Source: DASSJF01 sp035934535
GTDB taxonomy: Bacteria; Sysuimicrobiota; Sysuimicrobiia; Sysuimicrobiales; Segetimicrobiaceae
Assembly: GCA_035934535.1 (NCBI GenBank)
Contig: DASYXS010000146.1
Location: 1 to 7,136, forward strand
DNA: 7,136 nt
Direction of reading: 5' to 3'
In this document: one piece after another, positions 1-6,156 of the stretch
How the letters are laid out: each line of letters begins with the position of its first letter
Numbering within the stretch: position 1 is the stretch's first letter
Program-made: the position numbers and the translations under genes
Notes under the pieces: generated by a model
What the model was told of the DNA's origin: nothing
The model's input: only the letters and a program-made list of their open reading frames with translations
Databases searched by the model: none

Positions 1-146
1 TGGCCCGCGGCCTCGTCAACTACTCCAGCGCGCATCTCGCCAAGATCCGGGGACGCCGGACCTCCGAGATCGCGCGGGTGCTCGGCGAGCGGACCCATGA
101 CGAGGTCGTGCACCGCGACAACCTGGTGGTGACGGCGGAACGGTGA
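1..146 (+). CDS. proB: Glutamate 5-kinase, C-terminal end (partial)
   Basis: This is the last 47 codons of a gene whose start lies left of the window; the first whole codon begins at base 3 and the TGA stop is 144-146. The translation starts ARGLVNYSS, continues with an IRGRRTSEIARVLG stretch and ends with HDEVVHRDNLVV. That is the usual end of the PUA domain at the C-terminus of bacterial ProB (typical form: RGLVNYSS...IKG..S.EI..ILG....DEVVHRDNLV). ProB phosphorylates glutamate at the gamma carboxyl with ATP, the first step of proline synthesis in the cytoplasm. The stop overlaps the GTG start of proA by four bases (GTGA), so the two are very probably co-transcribed and translationally coupled. 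The kinase domain is not in the window. The identification rests on the tail motif plus the proA neighbour and is firm. Confidence 0.93.
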   Translation, partial: ARGLVNYSSAHLAKIRGRRTSEIARVLGERTHDEVVHRDNLVVTAER

Positions 147-1420
147 GCACCCCGTCTTCGCGGGGCGGATCGGCCGCGGTCGTCGGCGTCGAAGCGCAGG
201 CCCGCGCCGCGCGTGAGGCGGCGCGCGCGCTGCACCATGCGTCCGACGAGACGCGCCGGGCGGCCCTCGCCGCCATGGCCGCGGCGATCCGGTCGCACGC
301 GCCGGCGATCCTGGACGCGAACCGCCGGGACCTCGCCGCGCTGCGGGAGCGTCCGGCGGCGTTTCGCGACCGGCTGACGCTGACCCCCGGCCGCGTCGAG
401 CAGCTCGCGCGGGCGCTGGAGGAGATCGCCGAGCTCGCGGACCCGGTCGGGGCCGCGGTCGACGTACGCACGCGGCCGAACGGGATGGAAGTCCGGCGAG
501 TCCGCGTGCCCATCGGCGTCGTCGCGATGATCTACGAGTCGCGCCCCAACGTGACGGTGGATGCCGCGGGCCTGTGTCTGCGCTCCGGCAACGCGGTCAT
601 CCTTCGCGGCGGCGCGGAGTCCCGCCACTCCGACGAGGCGTTGGGTCAGGCGATCGCGGCCGGGCTGCGCGCGGCCGGGCTCCCCGAGGCCGCGGTCACC
701 CTGCTCGCCCGCCGCGACTACGACGCAATCCGCGAACTCGTGCGCCTCGACGGTCTGGTCGACCTGGTGATCCCGCGCGGCGGCCCGGCGCTGATCCGGC
801 TCGTCGCCGAACACGCCCGAGTCCCGGTGCTGAAGCACGACCGCGGCGTGACGCACATGTTCGTCGACCGCGACGCCGATCTCGAGATCGCCGTGCGGCT
901 CGTCGTGAACGCCAAGACGAACCGTCCCAGCACGTGCAACGCGCTGGAGAAGGTCCTGATCGACGCGCCGGCGGCGCCGCGGGTCATCCCGCCGCTCGTC
1001 GCCGCGCTGCGGGCCGCCGGCGTCGAGGTGCGCGGCGACGCCGAGACGCGCCGGTGGGCTCCCGACGCGACGCCGGCGACGGACGACGACTGGGACGCGG
1101 AGTATCTGGATCTGATTCTCGCGATCCGCGTGGTCGACGGCTTCGACGCGGCCGTCGAGCACATCCGGCGGCACGGGACCGGCCTCGCCGATGCGATCGT
1201 GACGCGCGACCGCGCCCGCGCCGACCGGTTCGTGCGGGAGGTCGACAGCGCCGCGGTGCTGGTCAACGCGTCCACGCGGCTCGTGGACGGCGGCGAGTTC
1301 GGCCTCGGCGCGGAGGTCGGCATCAGCACCAACCGGCTCCACGCGCGCGGGCCGATGGGGCTCGAGGATCTGACGACCACGAAGTGGATCGTCTGGGGAA
1401 CGGGACAGACCCGTGCGTAG
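143..1420 (+). CDS. proA: Gamma-glutamyl phosphate reductase (glutamate-5-semialdehyde dehydrogenase)
   Basis: The 425-residue product is about the family's normal length (roughly 415-430). ProA reduces gamma-glutamyl phosphate with NADPH to glutamate-5-semialdehyde, the second step of proline synthesis, probably receiving its unstable substrate from ProB. Visible family motifs are the VPIGVVAMIYESRPNVT block (Tyr about 131), IPRGG (residues 210-214) and NRPSTCNALE with the catalytic Cys at about residue 265. The usual G.CH.(Y/F)VD segment reads GVTHMFVD here, with Thr where Cys is common; this Cys is not the catalytic one. The GTG start at 143 overlaps the proB stop by four bases, with a weak GGCGGA (133-138) as possible ribosome binding site. 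The first 15 or so residues are low-complexity and could be a variable leader. The TAG stop (1418-1420) directly abuts the stop of the convergent exporter gene. The enzyme looks complete and active. Confidence 0.97.
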   Translation: MSTPSSRGGSAAVVGVEAQARAAREAARALHHASDETRRAALAAMAAAIRSHAPAILDANRRDLAALRERPAAFRDRLTLTPGRVEQLARALEEIAELADPVGAAVDVRTRPNGMEVRRVRVPIGVVAMIYESRPNVTVDAAGLCLRSGNAVILRGGAESRHSDEALGQAIAAGLRAAGLPEAAVTLLARRDYDAIRELVRLDGLVDLVIPRGGPALIRLVAEHARVPVLKHDRGVTHMFVDRDADLEIAVRLVVNAKTNRPSTCNALEKVLIDAPAAPRVIPPLVAALRAAGVEVRGDAETRRWAPDATPATDDDWDAEYLDLILAIRVVDGFDAAVEHIRRHGTGLADAIVTRDRARADRFVREVDSAAVLVNASTRLVDGGEFGLGAEVGISTNRLHARGPMGLEDLTTTKWIVWGTGQTRA

Positions 1421-2056
1421 TCAGGGCCGCCGCCAGATCCCCGCGTTCGCGGCCAGCACGGCCAGCAGTCTGACCCCAAAGTACGCCATCGCGACGCCGC
1501 ACGCGACGTTGGTCCACCGGTAGAAGCGCAGCGAGAGAAACCGCCGCCCCCACGCGATCATGCCGGCCATGAAAAAGCACCAGACGACGCACGCCAGCAT
1601 GAACCCGGCCAGGAAGACCAGGAGCGCGGAATGGCGGTTCGATCCCAGGGCCGCGGCCGCGCCGCCGCCCACGCCGAGCCAAAACGTGATGTTCTGCGGG
1701 TTCGAGAGCGACAGCGCGGCGCCGGCCGTGAAGTCTCCGCGCGCCGCGGCGCCCGAGCCCGCGGGCACCGCGCCGGTCCGCGCGTCCCGCAGCGCCCGCC
1801 ACGCCAGCGAGAACAGCAGGATGACGCCCAGCCCCCCGAGGACGGTCGCGACCGGCCGGTACGCCGTCAGGTACGCGACACCGGAGAGCGCAAGCGCGGC
1901 CCAGGCGGCATCCCCGACGAGCGAACCCAACTCCGTCAGCAGCGCCCCGGCGAAGCCGCGGTGCACCCCCCGCCGGAGCGCCTCGGCCATCACTGCGCCC
2001 GGCGGCGCGCAGAAGACCACGCCGAGCGCAAAGGCCGTCCAGAAGAGCGAGTCCAC
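1421..2056 (-). CDS. LysE/RhtB-family amino-acid (or small metabolite) exporter
   Basis: The 211-residue membrane protein is within a few residues of the usual LysE/RhtB length (about 205-210). The N-terminal helix ends in APPGAVMAEALRRG (residues 17-30), matching the (S/A)PGP..... entry motif of the family. GSLVGDAAW (44-52) and LSNPQNITFW (117-126) match the conserved second-helix and mid-protein segments. About six membrane helices can be drawn, with a polar loop at about 87-108 between helix 3 and the NP motif. Family members export lysine, threonine, homoserine, cysteine and similar compounds by proton antiport; the substrate cannot be told here. The start is uncertain. GTG at 2056-2054 is the first ordinary start. 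An in-frame CTG at 2071-2069 forms a CTGA overlap with the stop of the HAD gene and would add five residues (216 in total). No good ribosome binding site is seen for either. It is the last gene of the minus-strand run and ends flush against proA. Confidence 0.88.
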   Translation of the reverse strand: MDSLFWTAFALGVVFCAPPGAVMAEALRRGVHRGFAGALLTELGSLVGDAAWAALALSGVAYLTAYRPVATVLGGLGVILLFSLAWRALRDARTGAVPAGSGAAARGDFTAGAALSLSNPQNITFWLGVGGGAAAALGSNRHSALLVFLAGFMLACVVWCFFMAGMIAWGRRFLSLRFYRWTNVACGVAMAYFGVRLLAVLAANAGIWRRP

Positions 2057-2067
2057 GAGGCCGATCG

Positions 2068-2772
2068 TCAGGCGGGCGCGCCGGCGGAGCCGCCCAGCGC
2101 CGTGATCGTCTCGGAGCCCACCTCGAGCAGGCTGCCGGCTACCATGTCCGCGGCCGAAAAATCCATCCCGCGGGTCAGCGCCGACGGCACCGCGATGCAC
2201 CGCATACCCGCCGCCTTGGCGGCGCGCACGCCGGACTCGCTGTCCTCGAGCGCGACGCACGCCCGTTCCGCCACCCCCAACCGCTGTGCGGCCAGGCGAT
2301 AGACGTCGGGCGCCGGTTTTGCCCGCGGAACCTCGTCGCCGCCGGCCACAGCGTCAAACTTATTCACCAGGCCGAGCCGTTCGAGCAAATCGCGCACCCG
2401 CTCGTGCTGCGACGAGGAGGCCACGGCGGTCCGGAGCCGGTGGGCTCGGAGGCTCTCCAGAAGGGCCACGACCCCCGGCAGAGGCGTGAGGAAGGCCGGC
2501 TGAAGGCGGGCGTGGTGATCCTCCCACAGCGCGCGGGCCGCGTCCGGCGCCATGGGACTGTCCGGCTCTCGAAAGCGGCCCAGCGGATCGAACGGGCTGT
2601 CGTTCCGTCCGATGTTCCGGCGCCACGACTCGATCGGAAACGGCCAGCCCTGCTGCGTGTGTACGGCCTGCCACGCGAGAAACTCCGGTGTCTCGCTGTC
2701 GACGATCAGGCCATCGAAGTCGAAGATGACGGCCCGGACGCCTTCGGCCGGGCCCTGCCCGCGACGGCTCAC
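2068..2772 (-). CDS. HAD-superfamily hydrolase (beta-phosphoglucomutase-like phosphatase/mutase)
   Basis: The 234-residue cytoplasmic protein has all four HAD motifs: motif I FDFDGLIVD with nucleophile Asp18 and acid/base Asp20; motif II Ser119 in AVASSS; motif III Lys152 in AKPAPDVY; motif IV Glu176-Asp177 in ALEDSESG. A helical C1 cap at about residues 25-95 and the length place it in the beta-phosphoglucomutase/phosphoglycolate phosphatase-like subfamily I. Such enzymes hydrolyse or transfer phosphate on small sugar phosphates and related metabolites. Motifs do not fix the substrate, and mutase versus phosphatase is open. The GTG start at 2772 overlaps the preceding stop by four bases (GTGA), and the frame extending further upstream is antisense-like noise, not protein. 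Its location between the transporter genes and the exporter suggests co-expression with them. A functional link to the ABC system is only inferred and could be incidental. Confidence 0.9.
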   Translation of the reverse strand: MSRRGQGPAEGVRAVIFDFDGLIVDSETPEFLAWQAVHTQQGWPFPIESWRRNIGRNDSPFDPLGRFREPDSPMAPDAARALWEDHHARLQPAFLTPLPGVVALLESLRAHRLRTAVASSSQHERVRDLLERLGLVNKFDAVAGGDEVPRAKPAPDVYRLAAQRLGVAERACVALEDSESGVRAAKAAGMRCIAVPSALTRGMDFSAADMVAGSLLEVGSETITALGGSAGAPA

Positions 2773-4268
2773 GGCCGCACGAAGGTTTCCGCGGCGGCCG
2801 GACCTCGCCACACGACCGGCGCGCCGCCGATCGTGCCGCGCAGCACCGCCTCGCCGCGCAGCTGCAGGAAGATCGGCAGCGCCCGCGGCCCGCCGGGGCC
2901 CGCCGGGGAGCCGAGCGGCCGGCTGCCGAGCGTGTCGGCGACGGCGATCCGCACCGTGGCCGTGTCCGGGCCGTTCGCCGCCCGGATCGTGACGTTGGCA
3001 GGCGCCGGAACGCGGCGGCCGTCGACCAGCGGTCCCGGCCGCCACCCGGCGTACGTGACGTCCGTGATCGGGAGCGCGGCGACGAAGCCTCCCGGCCCCA
3101 CTCCCGGCGAGGCCCCCGCGGACCGCCACAGGAACAGCGTTGCCCGCGGCCCGCCGCCGTCGGCGGGTTCGCCGCTCGGGAGATGGACGTCTGCATACAC
3201 GAGCGCGCCCGCGTTGCTTGCCGCCTGCCCCCAATCCCAGAACACGCCGCCCCACGTGCCCCAGTTGTGGTCGTGATACGCCGGCGCGTTCGTCAGCGTC
3301 AGGATCCGCCCGCCGGCTCGAATCGTCCCGTCGGCGCGCCCGCGCGCCACCGGGACCACGTATCCGCTGACCGTGCTGCGCAGCCGCAGCTCCGTCGCCG
3401 GGAGCACGAAGCCTCGATCCGGCCGGATCCTGAGATCGATCTGCAGCTTCGGATCGTCGACCGTGAGGCGGTATCCGCCGGCATCGACCGAGAGCCGGGC
3501 GGGCCCGATACGCTGCCCCGCGGTCGCGGTGGAGATGTCGCCCGGCAGGAGCGCGCTCGGGATGGAGACGTCCTGGACCGGAGCATCGGGGACTTTGATC
3601 CGCGCCAGCACGCCACCCAGCGGGCCGCCCCCGGTGATGAGCGTCAGATACGCGTACCCGTGCGTCGCCGGATCGACGACGTTGAAGTAGTCCCACTCCA
3701 CCCACGCGGCCCGCGCGCGCGGCGGCGGTCCCGGCACGGCCGGCGCCGCGTGGAAGTGATCGAGATCGTCGGCGAGCGACGCGGGCGGTGGATTCAACCA
3801 CGCCCTGTCGACGGCGCTGTCGGCGCCGCCCGTCACCGCGCGGGCGGCGTGCGCCGCCGCATCCAGCGACGGAATCCCGGCCGAGGCGCTCGCCGTCACC
3901 ACGCGTCCGCGGGCGCGCACGTAGAGCAGCCGGGATGATATCTGCGGGGCCGCGGCGATCACATCGCGGCGGAACCGCGGTCCCCCGATGACGTCGCGCA
4001 CGAGAAACCCGGCGTTGGGCACGGTCAAGAACATGCCCGTCACCCCGTTCACCTTGATGACGGCCGGGTCGATCCCTTCGGGAAGGACGACCACGTCGCC
4101 GCCCGCCACGAGGTTGCGGTCCTTGGCCTCGAGCAGCAGCGCGTCGCCGACCGAGAGGAGCGCGATCATGATGGCCACGCCGACACCGTAGCCCAGCAGC
4201 AGCAGCGTCGACCGCAGCGGCCGGTCGAGCAGCGCCCGCCGCGCGATCAGCCACGCCGCGGGCGTCAT
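2769..4268 (-). CDS. FtsX-like N-terminal half fused to a CrtC/AttH-type lipocalin-like domain
   Basis: The 499-residue protein has a cytoplasmic start (WLIARRALLDRPLRS), one strong membrane helix at about 20-41, and no other clear one, so nearly all of it should lie outside the cytoplasmic membrane. Residues 45-150 resemble the first half of the MacB/FtsX periplasmic domain. The VVLPEG at 60-65 and VIAAAP at 103-108 line up with RVLPKG (59-64) and VTAAVP (90-95) of the intact permease in the same operon. From about 190 on it resembles the CrtC/AttH lipocalin-like superfamily: WVEWDYFN (189-196) corresponds to the family's EWWYF segment, and YHDHNWGTW (331-339) is the hallmark YHDHNWG motif of hydroxyneurosporene synthase/carotenoid hydratase relatives. 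The last 70 or so residues include a Pro/Gly-rich stretch. FtsX helices 2-4 are missing. The ATG at 4268 overlaps the ATPase stop (ATGA), with GGGGTGG (4279-4273) as likely ribosome binding site. It may bind or modify a hydrophobic ligand; enzymatic activity is unproven. Confidence 0.83.
   Translation of the reverse strand: MTPAAWLIARRALLDRPLRSTLLLLGYGVGVAIMIALLSVGDALLLEAKDRNLVAGGDVVVLPEGIDPAVIKVNGVTGMFLTVPNAGFLVRDVIGGPRFRRDVIAAAPQISSRLLYVRARGRVVTASASAGIPSLDAAAHAARAVTGGADSAVDRAWLNPPPASLADDLDHFHAAPAVPGPPPRARAAWVEWDYFNVVDPATHGYAYLTLITGGGPLGGVLARIKVPDAPVQDVSIPSALLPGDISTATAGQRIGPARLSVDAGGYRLTVDDPKLQIDLRIRPDRGFVLPATELRLRSTVSGYVVPVARGRADGTIRAGGRILTLTNAPAYHDHNWGTWGGVFWDWGQAASNAGALVYADVHLPSGEPADGGGPRATLFLWRSAGASPGVGPGGFVAALPITDVTYAGWRPGPLVDGRRVPAPANVTIRAANGPDTATVRIAVADTLGSRPLGSPAGPGGPRALPIFLQLRGEAVLRGTIGGAPVVWRGPAAAETFVRP
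2887..2908. repeat. Perfect 10-bp tandem repeat, 2.2 copies
   Basis: The unit GGCCCGCCGG occurs twice head to tail (2887-2896 and 2897-2906), followed by GG. It lies inside the 3' part of the lipocalin-fusion gene and encodes a Gly/Pro-rich linker (AGPGGPRA region). The unit length is not a multiple of three, so a slippage event would shift the frame and remove the last 40 or so residues of the protein. It may simply reflect high GC and a Pro/Gly linker. Confidence 0.55.
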
Positions 4269-4942
4269 ACGACCACCCCGTTTCGCATGCGCAGCCGCAG
4301 ATCGGCGAGCGCCGCCAGCTCCGCGTTGTGGGTCACGACCACGACCGCGCAGCCGTCCTGCGTCGCGTCGCGCAGCAGGCGGACGATCTCGCGCCCGGTC
4401 GCGTCGTCGAGCTCGCCGGTGGGTTCGTCCGCGAGCAGCAGCGCGGGACGGTTGGCGAGTGAGCGGGCGATGGCGACGCGCTGCATCTCGCCGCCGCTCA
4501 GCTGTCCGGGCCGGTGGCCGGCGCGGCCGGCGAGACCCATCCGCTCGAGCAGCGCGGCCGCCCGTGCGCGCCGCGCGGCCGCGGGGACGCCGGCTTCGAG
4601 CATCGGCAGCATCACGTTCTCTTCGGCGGTCAGCATCGGCAGCAGGAAGAACCGTTGAAAGATAAAGCCGACGTGCGCGAGGCGCATCCGCGCGAGTTCG
4701 GCATCCCGGAGCGCGTGGGTCGGCCGTCCCAGCAGCGTCACGGTCCCGGCCGTGGGCAGGTCGACGCCGCCGAGCAGGTGCAGGAGCGTGGACTTGCCGC
4801 AGCCGCTCGGCCCGACGACGGAGACCATGCGGCCCGCCTCGACGGTCAGGCTGACGCCGCGGAGCGCGTGCACCGTGTCGCCCGCGGTCCGGTACTCCTT
4901 CGCGACCGCCGCCGCCGCGACGACCGGCGCATCCCGATTCAC
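4265..4942 (-). CDS. ABC transporter ATPase, MacB/LolD type
   Basis: The 225-residue ATPase has the normal length for LolD/MacB-type subunits. It shows an aromatic A-loop (Tyr17), Walker A GPSGCGKST (44-52), Q-loop Gln96 in FIFQRFFLLP, signature LSGGEMQR (148-155), Walker B LLLADEP (168-174; Asp172, Glu173) and H-loop His205 in VVVVTHN. The FQ.F.LLP.LT..ENV pattern is typical of the subfamily that drives FtsX-type permeases (type VII, mechanotransmission). The residue after PTG in the segment following Walker B is Glu (PTGELD), where Asn is common (PTGNLD). All catalytic residues are present, so it should hydrolyse ATP at the inner face of the membrane for the neighbouring permeases. GTG at 4942 is preferred: it overlaps the permease stop (GTGA) and has a strong GGAGGT six bases upstream. 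Confidence 0.96.
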   Translation of the reverse strand: MNRDAPVVAAAAVAKEYRTAGDTVHALRGVSLTVEAGRMVSVVGPSGCGKSTLLHLLGGVDLPTAGTVTLLGRPTHALRDAELARMRLAHVGFIFQRFFLLPMLTAEENVMLPMLEAGVPAAARRARAAALLERMGLAGRAGHRPGQLSGGEMQRVAIARSLANRPALLLADEPTGELDDATGREIVRLLRDATQDGCAVVVVTHNAELAALADLRLRMRNGVVV

Positions 4943-6153
4943 GAGAGGACCTCCGCGTGCAGCGTAGCGGCGACCGCGGTCCGCGACGCGACGGCGGCCG
5001 GATAGACACCGGCGACGGCGCCCGTGGCGGTGAGGAGCGCGACCGTTCGCGCGGCGGCCGCGGGCGTCAGCACAAAGAAGTGGAGATCGAGCGGCAGCCC
5101 CGGCGCCTGCCGGAGGATCGCGTCGAGGTACCGGGCGATGACGAGCCCGAGCACAAACGTGCCGGGCACGCTCGCCATGCCGAGCACCGCCCCTTCCAGC
5201 ACGACGAGGGCGGCGATCCGCGCCCGCGTGAACCCGACCGCCCGCAGCATCGCGATTTCGCCGAGGCGCTCGGCGACCGACAGCGTGACGATCGCGGTAA
5301 TGAGCAGAAACGACACGGCGACGCTGAGCGACCCGAGGATCAGCGAGAATTGGTTGAAGTACGTGAGTCGCGTCGCGAGGCGCGCCAGGAAGTCCGCGCT
5401 GCTGAGGGCGTCGACGCGGGGGTCGTGCGCGGCAATCCAGCGGGTCAGGGTACCGGCGCGCGCGGGATCGCTCAGGCGAACGAGGATCATCGACGCCGCG
5501 CCGGTCTCGCGGCCCTGCAGGGCGCGCAGATCCGCGGTCGCGATCGAGAGCGAGCGCTGCGCCGCCAGGTCGACGTAGAAGTCCGCGATGCCGGCGACGC
5601 GAAACGCGCGGGGCGCCGCGAGCGGCGCGAGTCCGCGCGACGGCACCGCCGAGAGCACCACCGTGTCGCCGACGCGCACCCCGTTCTGGCGCGCCATCAA
5701 AGGGTTGATGACGACGGCCGGCATCCCCGCCCCGTCCGCGGCGGGGTCCGCGGGCAGGTCCTTCCCCTCGAGGAGCGCGTAGGCGCCCGTGCCGCCGCCC
5801 GGCACCGCGAGCACGAACGATGGGAACCGCGCGCCGCCGTGCGCGACGTAGACATTCGTGGCGGCCACCGGCACCGCGGCGGTCACCCCGGGCTGCCGCG
5901 CGATGGCGGCGGCCAGTTCGTCGGCGCCCGGAATCTCTTCGTCGCCCGCGAACGGCAGCGACCCCTTCGGTAGCACACGGATCGCGAACCCGATCCGGCC
6001 GAGCACGGCGCCGAGGCTCGTCTCGAGGCCGTGGGCGAGCATCGTCATGTCGAGCAGCAAGGCACCGGTGACCGCGAGGCCGAGCAGGACGAGCGCGGTG
6101 CGGGCGCGGCTGCGCCCGAGCGTGCGGCCGGCCAGGAAGACAAGCGACGCCAT
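4939..6153 (-). CDS. FtsX/MacB-type ABC permease, full length
   Basis: The 404-residue permease has the canonical four-helix FtsX layout. Helix 1 is at about 19-40. A large extracytoplasmic MacB-like domain covers about 41-264. Helices 2, 3 and 4 lie at about 270-292, 314-338 and 367-390. After helix 2 comes the coupling segment SVAERLGEIAMLRAVGFTRARI (split here only by numbering, about 293-314), which is characteristic of LolC/E, FtsX and MacB permeases and contacts the ATPase. The periplasmic domain contains RVLPKG (59-64) and a sub-domain starting AVVINPLMARQ (about 146). These anchor its alignment to the lipocalin-fused half and the short permease, respectively. It would pair with another permease unit as in LolCE. 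The ATG start follows the previous stop (TAG 6159-6157) by three bases, the only junction in the minus run that is not an overlap. Substrate unknown. Confidence 0.93.
   Translation of the reverse strand: MASLVFLAGRTLGRSRARTALVLLGLAVTGALLLDMTMLAHGLETSLGAVLGRIGFAIRVLPKGSLPFAGDEEIPGADELAAAIARQPGVTAAVPVAATNVYVAHGGARFPSFVLAVPGGGTGAYALLEGKDLPADPAADGAGMPAVVINPLMARQNGVRVGDTVVLSAVPSRGLAPLAAPRAFRVAGIADFYVDLAAQRSLSIATADLRALQGRETGAASMILVRLSDPARAGTLTRWIAAHDPRVDALSSADFLARLATRLTYFNQFSLILGSLSVAVSFLLITAIVTLSVAERLGEIAMLRAVGFTRARIAALVVLEGAVLGMASVPGTFVLGLVIARYLDAILRQAPGLPLDLHFFVLTPAAAARTVALLTATGAVAGVYPAAVASRTAVAATLHAEVLS
4949..4954 (-). promoter_or_regulatory. Ribosome binding site of the ABC ATPase gene
   Basis: On the minus strand GGAGGT (4954-4949) lies six bases before the GTG at 4942, inside the last codons of the permease. 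It is the best Shine-Dalgarno match in the window. It decides for this GTG as start of the ATPase and suggests the ATPase is translated more strongly than genes at the other, weaker junctions. Confidence 0.75.
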
Positions 6154-6156
6154 CCG

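Noticed and set aside
20..1342. Long minus-strand open frame of 440 codons opposite proA
   Set aside because: It is the mirror of a strongly GC-biased real gene. The translation is Arg/Ala/Asp/Val-rich, has no recognisable domain, and proA with all its motifs occupies the other strand.
1441..1452. Inverted repeat CCGCG-TT-CGCGG near the proA/exporter junction, as a bidirectional terminator
   Set aside because: The stem is only five pairs, there is no T-run on either side, and it lies inside the exporter coding sequence. Such short GC palindromes are expected by chance here.
2772..4254. In-frame upstream extension of the HAD frame (to 728 residues)
   Set aside because: The extension is Arg/Gly/Ala-rich low-complexity sequence in a different frame from the lipocalin-fusion gene, which has clear motifs. 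The HAD fold starts right after the GTG at 2772.
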